In this document: piece after piece, positions 1 through 5,713 of the stretch | How positions within the stretch are numbered: the stretch's first letter is position 1 | Layout: every line of letters begins with the position of its first letter | Assembly: GCA_023485715.1 (NCBI GenBank) | Contig: JAMCZG010000066.1 | Coordinates: 1 to 12,071 of the forward strand | Reading direction: 5' to 3' | Origin: Patescibacteria group bacterium | GTDB lineage: Bacteria > Patescibacteriota > Microgenomatia > Levybacterales > UBA12049 | Length of the DNA stretch: 12,071 nucleotides | The notes under the pieces: generated by a model | The model's database searches: none | The model's input: the letters and a program-made list of their open reading frames with translations, nothing else | What the model was told of the DNA's origin: nothing | Made by a program: the position numbers and the translations under genes

Positions 1-127
1 GAAGAACTTTCCAAAGAAGGTGAATCGGGACGCCAAAAAATAAATCAATATTCAAGAATTTTAACGGTCCCTTTGGCCGCACTTCAGGCGATCGGAATGT
101 ACGCGCTCCTTAAAAGCCAGGGTGTTA
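1..127 (+). repeat. Exact 127-base copy of an internal secY segment
   Basis: These bases are identical to 710-836 inside secY, and identity ends exactly at base 127 (A at 128 against T at 837). The copy reads in the secY frame for about 42 codons (EELSKEGESG onward) and runs to a TAG at 139-141, whereas the adjoining rplO reads in another frame, so this is not a designed fusion. A length of 127 is a common largest k-mer of de Bruijn assemblers, so a graph-overlap or chimeric joint is the simplest explanation. A real 709-base tandem duplication would give the same sequence. Confidence 0.9.
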
Positions 128-400
128 AGACTTCCGTTTAGACGTGGTAAGGGAAGAAATAAGGTTTTTAAGAAAAAACCGATCACAATAAATATAAAGG
201 TTTTGAATATTTTTCCAAAAAGCAGTGTAATTGATATAAAAACACTCACGGACAGACACGTGGTCGATTTGGCCGAGGCAAAAATTTATGGAGTAAAAGT
301 ATTAGGAGATGGGGAAATATTGATTCCTTTGGAAGTTAAGCTTCCAGTATCAAAAGGAGCAAAAAAGAAAATAGAAAAGGCCGGGGGTAGCGTAATTTAA
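128..400 (+). CDS. rplO: 50S ribosomal protein L15 (uL15), C-terminal part
   Basis: This is the last 90 residues of large-subunit protein uL15, which helps assemble and stabilise the 23S rRNA core. The fragment begins RLPFRRGKGRNK, equivalent to the RLPK(R/F)GF segment of L15, and ends in the family's typical tail LPVSKGAKKKIEKAGGSVI. The N-terminal half, with the glycine-rich rRNA-binding part, is missing because the sequence before base 128 is a misplaced secY copy. The GTG at 122 in this frame lies in that copy and is not the native start. The gene ends 15 bases before secY, the usual rplO-secY order of the spc operon. Confidence 0.85.
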   Translation, partial: RLPFRRGKGRNKVFKKKPITINIKVLNIFPKSSVIDIKTLTDRHVVDLAEAKIYGVKVLGDGEILIPLEVKLPVSKGAKKKIEKAGGSVI

Positions 401-415
401 AATTTAAATTAATTT

Positions 416-1705
416 ATGGATTCTTTTTTAAACATCTTCAAGGCGAGTTTTAAAACACCGGATGTTAGAAAAAAAATTTTATTCACCGCAGTAATTTTTA
501 TAGTCTTTAGAATCTTCGCACACATTCCTGTTTCGGGAGTAAATTTGGTTAATCTAAAAAATCTTTTCTCTCAAAATCAATTTTTAGGGCTTTTGGATAT
601 TTTCTCGGGGGGAACACTCGCCAATTTTTCTGTTATGGCGCTGGGTCTTAATCCGTATATCAACGCCACGATAATTCTCCAACTGTTGCAGCTTGTTTTT
701 CCAAAACTCGAAGAACTTTCCAAAGAAGGTGAATCGGGACGCCAAAAAATAAATCAATATTCAAGAATTTTAACGGTCCCTTTGGCCGCACTTCAGGCGA
801 TCGGAATGTACGCGCTCCTTAAAAGCCAGGGTGTTATCGGTGTTTTGTCGCCGATTGGTTTTGTTTCTTTTATTGTTACGATGACTGCCGGAACGATGTT
901 TTTGGTTTGGTTAGGAGAACTTATTACCGAGCGGGGAGTTGGGAACGGAATTTCGCTTTTAATTTTTGCCGGAATCGTCGGAAGACTTCCGATCGCTTTT
1001 GGACAAACCGCGTCGACAACGTCAGCCGAAAATATAACAAACATGTTAATTTTTGTCGCGATGGGACTTATTGTTATCGCATCGATCGTTATTATGAATG
1101 AAGCAACGAGACAAATAACCGTTTATTACGCAAAAAGAGTACGGGGAAATAAAATGTACGGTGGCCAATCGACGCATCTTCCGTTACGGCTTAATCAAGC
1201 GGGAGTTATCCCGATTATTTTTGCCGTGTCGTTAGTTTTGATGCCGTCTCTTGTCGCAAATTACGCGACAGCGGCTAAAAACCCGGTTCTCAGTAATATT
1301 GCGACGACGATCACGGTTTGGTTTAATCCATCCGGAATATTGTATAACGCTTCTTATTTTTTTCTAGTTGTAGCGTTTACGTATTTTTACACAGCTGTTA
1401 TTTTTAATCCGAAAAAGATCGCCGACGAAATCCAGAAATATGGTGGATTTATTCCGGGGATACGGCCAGGAGCTTCAACAGCGAGTTACTTAAATTATAT
1501 TTTGACAAGGATTACGCTCGCCGGCGCGATCTTTTTGGGAATCATCGCGATTTTTCCGACGATCGCAAAATCAGTAACAAACGTTCAAACGCTGCTTTTA
1601 GGAGGTACTGGAGTTTTAATCGTAGTTTCGGTAGTGTTAGAAACAGTTAAAACGATTGAGGCACAACTTGTGATGCGAAATTACGAAGGTTATTTAAAAA
1701 AATAG
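416..1705 (+). CDS. secY: Preprotein translocase subunit SecY
   Basis: SecY is the channel of the Sec translocon in the cytoplasmic membrane. It takes unfolded preproteins from SecA or the ribosome with SecE and SecG. The 429-residue length is normal, with about ten hydrophobic segments starting near residue 19. Family signatures are present: the plug/TM2 region LLDIFSGGTLANFSVMALG near residues 59-77, LPLRLNQAGVIPIIF mid-protein, and the cytosolic loop GGFIPGIRPG at 343-352 with the conserved arginine needed for SecA and ribosome contact. The ATG at 416 follows an A+T-only stretch with no SD. The stop is one base from the next ATG, so secY leads a tight operon with the kinases and map. It is intact despite the duplicate of its bases 710-836 at the window start. 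Confidence 0.97.
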   Translation: MDSFLNIFKASFKTPDVRKKILFTAVIFIVFRIFAHIPVSGVNLVNLKNLFSQNQFLGLLDIFSGGTLANFSVMALGLNPYINATIILQLLQLVFPKLEELSKEGESGRQKINQYSRILTVPLAALQAIGMYALLKSQGVIGVLSPIGFVSFIVTMTAGTMFLVWLGELITERGVGNGISLLIFAGIVGRLPIAFGQTASTTSAENITNMLIFVAMGLIVIASIVIMNEATRQITVYYAKRVRGNKMYGGQSTHLPLRLNQAGVIPIIFAVSLVLMPSLVANYATAAKNPVLSNIATTITVWFNPSGILYNASYFFLVVAFTYFYTAVIFNPKKIADEIQKYGGFIPGIRPGASTASYLNYILTRITLAGAIFLGIIAIFPTIAKSVTNVQTLLLGGTGVLIVVSVVLETVKTIEAQLVMRNYEGYLKK

Positions 1706-1706
1706 C

Positions 1707-2249
1707 ATGAAGATAATATTAATCGGAATTCAGGGGGCGGGAAAATCGACTCAAGGCAGTTTTCTCTCCGAAAAATTCAAAATTCCGTATCTTTCGACCG
1801 GACACATTTTTAGAGAGTTGTCAAAAGAAAAAAGTAAAATCGGCCGTTATATAAAAGAAGTAATGAATGCCGGTTTTTTGGTCCCGGATAAAAAGACACT
1901 CAAGATCGTCAGTGAATATTTAAATAGATCAGAGTATAAAAAAGGTTATATTTTAGACGGTTTTCCAAGAACTTTATCGCAGGCAAAAGAATTTAAAAAC
2001 GGAATTGATAAAGTTATCTATCTTCGGGTTTCCGACAAAGAAGCGCTCTGGAGACTGTCTTATAGAAACGGAGATGATAATCGCGAGGACGAGACGTTAG
2101 CCGCTTTAAGAAAAAGAATTGAGCTTTTTCATAAATTTACAGAGCCGGTTTTAGATTATTACAGAAAAAAGGGAGTTTTGATCGAGATCGATGGCGAAAA
2201 ACCTATAGAAGAGGTAAATAAGGAAATACTTAAAGGGATTAAAAAGTGA
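1707..2249 (+). CDS. adk: Adenylate kinase, short form without zinc LID domain
   Basis: This enzyme interconverts ATP + AMP and 2 ADP in the cytoplasm. The 180 residues contain the Walker A loop GIQGAGKST (7-15), STGHIFREL (30-38) with the AMP-site Arg36, LVPDK (58-62), and GYILDGFPRT (80-89) with Arg88, the same position as the AMP-phosphate arginine of E. coli Adk. NREDE (125-129) and Arg135/137 follow in the lid and catalytic part. The long zinc-finger LID insert is absent, as in other short NMP kinases. The loop ends GKST rather than the adenylate-kinase-typical GKGT, so another NMP substrate is possible. All key arginines are kept, so I expect it to be the functional adenylate kinase. 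secY-adk-map is the classic order. The stop overlaps the next gene's GTG. Confidence 0.88.
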   Translation: MKIILIGIQGAGKSTQGSFLSEKFKIPYLSTGHIFRELSKEKSKIGRYIKEVMNAGFLVPDKKTLKIVSEYLNRSEYKKGYILDGFPRTLSQAKEFKNGIDKVIYLRVSDKEALWRLSYRNGDDNREDETLAALRKRIELFHKFTEPVLDYYRKKGVLIEIDGEKPIEEVNKEILKGIKK

Positions 2250-2815
2250 AGTCGAGCATAATTATAGGATTAACCGGTGCGTTTGGCAGCGGAAAGTCAA
2301 CAGCGGCCTCTTTTTTTGAATCAAAAGGGTTTAAAAGAATCACTCTTTCGTTTTTCCTCGAAGAAGAGGCAACGAAAAGGGGTTATAAAAAAATAACCCG
2401 AGAAATTTTACAGGATATCGGAAATGAATGGAGAAAAAAATACGGAATTGGTATATTAGCCAGAAGAACATTAGAACTTTTACGCAAAGAAAAGATCGGT
2501 AAAGCTATTATCGACGGGATTAGAAATATAGGAGAGATAGAAGAGTTTAAAAAAGAAAAATCGTTTAAACTCATCACGATCGTTTCGGACCGTAAGATTC
2601 GTTTTGCTAGACTCACAAAGGTCGAAAGGAGAGAATCGATAACGTTTGACAGTTTTACAAAATTGGATTATCGTGATTTGGGAATAGGCGAAGAAAAAAG
2701 CGGTCTTCAAGTTGCGGTTTGCATGGCTCTTGCCGATGTTTTTATAGAAAATAACGGTACAGAAGTTGAATTTAAAGAAAAGCTAGAAAGATTTATTGAA
2801 CAAAAAATATTATGA
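2246..2815 (+). CDS. P-loop kinase of the UPF0200 / dephospho-CoA kinase-like type
   Basis: This is a 189-residue P-loop nucleotide kinase with Walker A loop GAFGSGKST (11-19) after a short first strand. Other landmarks are an ITRE...DIGNEWRKKYGIGILARR helix region (50-74), IIDGIRNIGEIEEF (88-101), and DYRDLGIGE followed by a LADVFIENNGT-like end. This succession (GxxGSGKST, GN-LR-x-G-LA-R, DG-IR-xxE, LAD-x-I-x-N-G) resembles the UPF0200 kinases best known from archaea. More remotely it resembles dephospho-CoA kinase and phage-type dNMP kinases. The substrate cannot be read from the sequence. GTG at 2246 overlaps the upstream TGA by four bases, and the stop overlaps the next ATG as ATGA, so translation is probably coupled on both sides. 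Its place between two adenylate-kinase-like genes suggests a role in the nucleotide pool. Confidence 0.72.
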   Translation: MKSSIIIGLTGAFGSGKSTAASFFESKGFKRITLSFFLEEEATKRGYKKITREILQDIGNEWRKKYGIGILARRTLELLRKEKIGKAIIDGIRNIGEIEEFKKEKSFKLITIVSDRKIRFARLTKVERRESITFDSFTKLDYRDLGIGEEKSGLQVAVCMALADVFIENNGTEVEFKEKLERFIEQKIL

Positions 2816-3363
2816 TTTTTTCATTTATAGGACGAGCATTTGCAGGAAAAGGGACCCAGGCAAAAATGCTAGGAGAGAAATTAGGATTACCTGTATTTGG
2901 AATGGGGAATCTTATCCGAAAGGCGCGTGAGTCAGGAGATAAAAGGGCAATCGAGGGATTTGAAAAATATAGCATGAAAGGAATGCACCTTCCGGCTTCT
3001 TTTAAGTTTGATTTTTTGAGAGAAAAAATGGATTCTTCAAAAAGCGGTTTTATCCTCGATAACTTTCCGGCAACAACGGAGGATCTAAACGTGTTATTTG
3101 ATTATTTAACTAAAAATAACCTAAATATTGAAAAAGTGTTTTACATAACTATTTCGGAAGGAGAAATTAAAAAAAGGATTAAGGAGAGGGGTCGAGAAGA
3201 TGATGAGCAGAAAGTAATTATAAAAAGACTTGAAATACAGGATAAAGATAGGATTCCTGTCATTGAGTATTTTAAGAATAAAGGAATCCTGGAAGAGATA
3301 AACGGGGAAAAAGAAATAAACGCGGTTTTTAGCGATATTTTGTCGAGGCTTGGAGGAGTTTAA
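2812..3363 (+). CDS. Divergent adenylate kinase-like nucleoside monophosphate kinase
   Basis: This 183-residue protein has the adenylate kinase fold. It has the Walker A loop GRAFAGKGTQ (7-16), GMGNLIRKA (30-38, replacing STGDMLRAA, with Arg36 kept), GFILDNFPAT (79-88) and the lid motif RGREDD (126-131) with Arg139 downstream. The zinc LID insert is missing. In the canonical GFPRT motif the glycine is Asn84 and the AMP-phosphate-binding arginine is Ala87; LVPDE is replaced by HLPAS (59-63). The donor ATP side looks intact while the acceptor side is altered, so either the acceptor nucleotide differs or the enzyme is weak or regulatory. It starts at the ATGA overlap with the preceding kinase and ends one base into the map start codon (TAATG). 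An origin by duplication of the upstream adk is an inference. Confidence 0.78.
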   Translation: MIFSFIGRAFAGKGTQAKMLGEKLGLPVFGMGNLIRKARESGDKRAIEGFEKYSMKGMHLPASFKFDFLREKMDSSKSGFILDNFPATTEDLNVLFDYLTKNNLNIEKVFYITISEGEIKKRIKERGREDDEQKVIIKRLEIQDKDRIPVIEYFKNKGILEEINGEKEINAVFSDILSRLGGV

Positions 3364-4157
3364 TGATTACTTTTAAAACAAAAGATGAAATTCAGAAAAT
3401 GGTCGAGGGTGGAAAGATTTTATCAAAAGTTCTAACAGAAGTTTTAAAAAAGGTGAAAGTTGGGGTTACAGAGCTGGAACTGGACGCTTTTGCGGAAAAA
3501 CTGATCGTCGAAAATGGCGCAGAACCCGCGTTCAAAAAAGTAAAAGGATATAAGCACACGCTTTGTGTTTCGACAAACGATACTGTCGTACACGGAGTCC
3601 CGACAAATTATAAATTCAAAGTAGGTGACGTAGTGGGTATTGATTGTGGACTGGTTTATAAAGAATTTTATACAGATACGGCTTCGACACTTCGTGTCGA
3701 AAATCAAAAATCTCCGGCTCTGCCGGACAAAAATCAAAAAGAAAACGAAAAAGACAGCGAGATTCAAAAATTCTTAAAAACGGGCGAGGTGGCATTGGGC
3801 GAGGCGATAAAGCAGGCAAAAATCGGAAACAGGATCGGTGATATTTCAAAAATAATTCAAGATGTCGTCGAAGGCTCCGGCTATTCGGTTGTTAGATCGC
3901 TCGTCGGGCATGGAGTCGGCCGGGAATTACACGAAGAGCCGGAAGTACCGGGATTTTTGTCTGGGAGTATTTCTAAAACCCCGGAGTTAAAGATGGGAAT
4001 GACGATCGCGATCGAGGTTATTTATAATATGGGGAAGAAGGATGTGGTTTATTCGGGGGACGATGATTGGACAATTAAGACTAAAGACGGGAGTTTATCC
4101 TCGACTTTTGAGCATACGATTGCGATAACAAAAAATGGTCCGCGAGTTTTGACTTAG
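3363..4157 (+). CDS. map: Methionine aminopeptidase, type I, with a repeat-derived insert
   Basis: This enzyme removes the initiator methionine from new proteins, acting at the ribosome exit with two metal ions. All metal ligands are visible: Asp94 (GIDCG), Asp105 (YTDTA), His183 (GHGVGRELHE), Glu218 (AIEV) and Glu250 (FEHT). His77 (VVHGVP) and His190 are the usual active-site histidines. The protein starts directly at the catalytic domain, with no SH3-binding or zinc-finger extension. Between STLRV (to 112) and the helix starting near 135 there is a hydrophilic ENQKSPALPDKNQKENEKD stretch, roughly 16 residues longer than usual here. It is encoded by AAAAATC-type repeats and hairpins. The start codon overlaps the stop of the preceding kinase by one base. 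This is the last gene before a new promoter. Confidence 0.95.
   Translation: MITFKTKDEIQKMVEGGKILSKVLTEVLKKVKVGVTELELDAFAEKLIVENGAEPAFKKVKGYKHTLCVSTNDTVVHGVPTNYKFKVGDVVGIDCGLVYKEFYTDTASTLRVENQKSPALPDKNQKENEKDSEIQKFLKTGEVALGEAIKQAKIGNRIGDISKIIQDVVEGSGYSVVRSLVGHGVGRELHEEPEVPGFLSGSISKTPELKMGMTIAIEVIYNMGKKDVVYSGDDDWTIKTKDGSLSSTFEHTIAITKNGPRVLT
3684..3727 (+). repeat. Twin perfect hairpins inside map
   Basis: TCGACAC-TTC-GTGTCGA (3684-3700, 7-bp stem, 3-base loop) is followed 12 bases later by TCCGGC-TCT-GCCGGA (3713-3727, 6-bp stem, 3-base loop). AAAATCAAAAA-type sequence lies between and after them (3700-3711 and 3729-3740). The whole block is translated in frame and encodes the extra loop of the aminopeptidase. 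Confidence 0.8.
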
Positions 4158-4161
4158 ACGA

Positions 4162-4190
4162 TTGCTCTTTTTGAGCTCGTTTGATATAAT
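4162..4190 (+). promoter_or_regulatory. Sigma-70-type promoter for infA and the downstream operon
   Basis: A TTGCTC -35 box (4162-4167), a 17-base spacer and a perfect TATAAT -10 box (4185-4190), preceded by TG at 4182-4183 (extended -10), lie just after the map stop. Transcription would start near 4197, about 30 bases before the infA ATG. This separates the secY-map unit from the infA-rpsI unit. Confidence 0.75.
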
Positions 4191-4199
4191 AGTTCAAAG

Positions 4200-4226
4200 T
4201 CAAAAGGCAAACTTTTGATTTTTATT
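4200..4226 (+). terminator. A+T-rich hairpin with T tract before infA
   Basis: TCAAAAG-GCAAA-CTTTTGA (4200-4218) forms a perfect 7-bp stem and is followed by TTTTTATT. It has the form of a weak intrinsic terminator. It begins only a few bases after the predicted start of the infA transcript, so it more likely ends read-through from map than attenuates the infA promoter. Confidence 0.4.
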
Positions 4227-4442
4227 ATGGTTCATCAGGGATCATTTGAAGTTGACGGAGTTGTAAAAGAGTCTCTGCCCGGTACTTTGTTTAGGGTCGA
4301 GATTCAGAATGGTAATGTTGCTCTTTGTCATTTGTCCGGGAGAATGCGAATGAACTTTATTAAAATTCTCCCTGGTGATAGAGTTCGAATCGAGATGACG
4401 CCGTACGATAAAAGTAAAGGAAGGATAACGTATAGATATTAA
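4227..4442 (+). CDS. infA: Translation initiation factor IF-1
   Basis: IF-1 binds the ribosomal A site during initiation and works with IF-2 and IF-3. The 71 residues form one OB fold. Family sequence runs through the protein: FEVDGVVKESLPGTLFRVE (7-25), a GNVALCHLSGRMRMNFIKILPGD centre, and RVRIEMTPYDKSKGRITYRY at the end, matching the usual 72-residue length. I chose ATG 4227 over the in-frame TTG at 4215 because it gives the normal N-terminus and the TTG sits in the hairpin. No SD is visible. It is the first gene after the 4162 promoter. Confidence 0.95.
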   Translation: MVHQGSFEVDGVVKESLPGTLFRVEIQNGNVALCHLSGRMRMNFIKILPGDRVRIEMTPYDKSKGRITYRY

Positions 4443-4446
4443 TTAT

Positions 4447-4475
4447 GACCATCCTTCGCTAAAGCTATGGAGGTC
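4447..4475 (+). repeat. Imperfect palindrome between infA and rpmJ
   Basis: GACC at 4447-4450 pairs with GGTC at 4472-4475. Inside it TCC pairs with GGA and a short GC/GC closes around a TAAA loop. The core CCTTCGCTAAAGCTATGGAGG-like stretch (4453-4473) resembles short palindromic dispersed repeats I have seen in other environmental bacterial genomes. Copy number in this genome cannot be judged from one window. Confidence 0.4.
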
Positions 4476-4563
4476 GATACTCCGAAGCTTGAGAGGGAAT
4501 TATTTAAAGAAAAAAAGGTTAACTTAATAACAATCAAATTTTGAAAGGAGAAAGCGTAGGAGT

Positions 4564-4677
4564 ATGAAAGTACAAGCAAGTATAAAACCAAGATGTGCTA
4601 AATGTAAAATAATAAAAAGAAAGGGAGTCCTTAGAATTGTTTGCGATAATCCGAGACATAAGCAAAGACAGGGATAA
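4564..4677 (+). CDS. rpmJ: 50S ribosomal protein L36 (bL36), zinc-binding form
   Basis: bL36 is the smallest large-subunit protein and binds 23S rRNA near the factor-binding region. The 37-residue product begins MKVQASIKPRCAKCK and ends DNPRHKQRQG. Cys11, Cys14, Cys27 and His32 are the zinc ribbon ligands, so this is the zinc-containing version. It has one of the few strong SDs in the window: GGAG at 4559-4562, close to the ATG, with an AAAGGAGAAA further upstream at 4544-4553. It lies 121 bases after infA and 79 before rpsM, the conserved infA-rpmJ-rpsM order. Confidence 0.95.
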   Translation: MKVQASIKPRCAKCKIIKRKGVLRIVCDNPRHKQRQG

Positions 4678-4685
4678 TCAATGAC

Positions 4686-4743
4686 TAGTTGGTCAGCGTT
4701 CAGAAGCTAGTTAAGAAACTGAACACTAGACGCTAGTTAACTA
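4686..4743 (+). repeat. Imperfect inverted repeat upstream of rpsM
   Basis: Nested arms occur in the correct order: TAGTT (4686-4690), AGCGT (4695-4699) and TTCAG (4699-4703) against CTGAA (4719-4723), ACGCT (4730-4734) and AACTA (4739-4743). GCTAGTTAA is also directly repeated at 4706-4714 and 4732-4740. Bases 4688-4703 match 7288-7303 upstream of rplQ at 14 of 16 positions, so this looks like a dispersed intergenic element that could fold just before rpsM. Confidence 0.6.
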
Positions 4744-4756
4744 AACGCTAAATAAT

Positions 4757-5203
4757 ATGAGAATATCAGGAGTTAATATACCGGACGAAAAAAGAATCGA
4801 CATCGCACTTGCATATATTTACGGAATAGGTAGAAATAATGTTGTTGATGTGCTAAAAAAAGCAGAGATAGATAGTACAAAAAGGGTTAAAACCCTTTCG
4901 GAAGAAGAACAAAAAAGAATTCAGAAGGTCCTGGAAACATACAAAATTGAAGGAGATTTAAGAGCGGAAATTTTGGGAGACATAAAAAGATTAAAAGAGG
5001 CCGGTTCATACAGAGGTATGCGCCACAGTAAGAATTTACCGGTCAGGGGACAAAGAACCCGTTCTAACGCGAGAACAAAACGCGGAAAAAGAGTAACGAT
5101 CGGCGCGATAAAGAAAGAAATGGCGCAAAAAATGGGAATTATAGCGAGTGATCAACCAGCCAAGACTGCTCCGACCGCGACAGGAGAGGTTAAGAAAAAA
5201 TAA
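4757..5203 (+). CDS. rpsM: 30S ribosomal protein S13 (uS13)
   Basis: uS13 sits in the head of the small subunit and contacts the P-site tRNA and the 50S subunit through bridges B1a/b. The N-terminus MRISGVNIPDEKRIDIALAYIYGIG is canonical, as is the C-terminal RNA-binding stretch GSYRGMRHSKNLPVRGQRTRSNARTKRG. The protein has 148 residues against roughly 115-125 in most bacteria. The extra 20 or so form an Ala/Thr/Lys tail ending TATGEVKKK. No SD precedes the ATG, only AAATAAT. A perfect 8-bp inverted repeat (AAAGGGTT-AA-AACCCTTT, 4881-4898) lies inside the gene. The stop is five bases before rpsK. Confidence 0.96.
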   Translation: MRISGVNIPDEKRIDIALAYIYGIGRNNVVDVLKKAEIDSTKRVKTLSEEEQKRIQKVLETYKIEGDLRAEILGDIKRLKEAGSYRGMRHSKNLPVRGQRTRSNARTKRGKRVTIGAIKKEMAQKMGIIASDQPAKTAPTATGEVKKK

Positions 5204-5208
5204 AAAAT

Positions 5209-5640
5209 ATGGCGGAGAAAAAAACACAAAAACAGGGAGAAAAAAACACAAAAAAGACCGAAAAGGCGCCGAAGAAAAAAGTTCGGGCGAATATTTCCGA
5301 AAATGGAAGATTCTATATTACGGCGACTTTTAACAACACACTCGTTACCGTAACGGACGACAAGGGGAATACGGTCGCGTGGAGTTCTGCCGGCTCGAGC
5401 GGTTTTAAAGGAACGAGGAAATCGACTCCGTACGCTGCGACTGTCGCAGTAGAACAAGTCGCAAAAAAAGGTTTGGAAAGAGGACTTAAAACAGTCGAGG
5501 TTTACGTAAAAGGACCGGGTTCAGGACGTGATTCGGCGCTTCGTGCGATAAGATCTTCCGGCCTTTCGATTTCGATGATCGCAGACATAACACCGATCCC
5601 ACACAACGGTCCGAGGGCGGAGAAGAAGAGGAGAGTATGA
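5209..5640 (+). CDS. rpsK: 30S ribosomal protein S11 (uS11)
   Basis: uS11 forms part of the 30S platform and lines the mRNA exit path near the E site. The core is canonical: FYITATFNNTLVTVTDDKGN, SSGFKGTRKSTPYAA, VEVYVKGPGSGRDSALRAI, and the ending ITPIPHNGPRAEKKRRV. The first 24 or so residues form a lysine-rich extension (MAEKKTQKQGEKNTKK...) longer than in E. coli and likely to bind rRNA. The usual GC of the PHNGC motif is GP here. The gene ends in TGA, direct evidence that TGA is a stop in this organism. A possible 26-codon ORF starts at the same ATGA and leads into rpsD. Confidence 0.96.
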   Translation: MAEKKTQKQGEKNTKKTEKAPKKKVRANISENGRFYITATFNNTLVTVTDDKGNTVAWSSAGSSGFKGTRKSTPYAATVAVEQVAKKGLERGLKTVEVYVKGPGSGRDSALRAIRSSGLSISMIADITPIPHNGPRAEKKRRV

Positions 5641-5644
5641 TAGT

Positions 5645-5678
5645 AAAATCAAAAATCAAAAATCAAAAATCAAAATTA
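5645..5678 (+). repeat. AAAAATC heptanucleotide tandem repeat
   Basis: About four and a half head-to-tail copies of AAAAATC fill most of the rpsK-rpsD gap. The same unit occurs around the hairpin insert in map (3700-3711, 3729-3740). The unit is a low-complexity array and could change length by slippage. Confidence 0.75.
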
Positions 5679-5688
5679 ATTGGAAATT

Positions 5689-5713
5689 CCATAGATTGGA
5701 GGGTAATCTATGG
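5689..5713 (+). promoter_or_regulatory. Hairpin presenting the rpsD SD and start codon
   Basis: CCATAGATT (5689-5697) and AATCTATGG (5705-5713) are perfect reverse complements, giving a 9-bp stem with a 7-base loop GGAGGGT. The SD core GGAGGG is in the loop and the rpsD ATG (5710-5712) is buried in the 3' arm. This can make rpsD initiation depend on folding. S4 is a known translational repressor of its own operon in other bacteria, but S4 binding here is inference. Confidence 0.7.

Noticed and set aside
122..400. Reading rplO from the GTG at 122 as a complete gene
   Set aside because: Bases 122-127 belong to the duplicated secY segment, and L15 homology is already mid-protein at 128.
4881..4898. 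Perfect 8-bp inverted repeat in rpsM as an S4-binding regulatory site
   Set aside because: It lies 125 bases inside the gene, far from the start, and the codons encode normal S13 sequence; chance is sufficient.
5152..5457. Minus-strand ORF across the rpsM-rpsK junction
   Set aside because: It is a shadow of two well-conserved ribosomal genes with no start signal or recognisable protein.
2246..5640. Alternative genetic code with TGA as glycine
   Set aside because: TGA ends the first adenylate kinase, the middle kinase and rpsK at the expected family length, and no conserved protein here reads through TGA.
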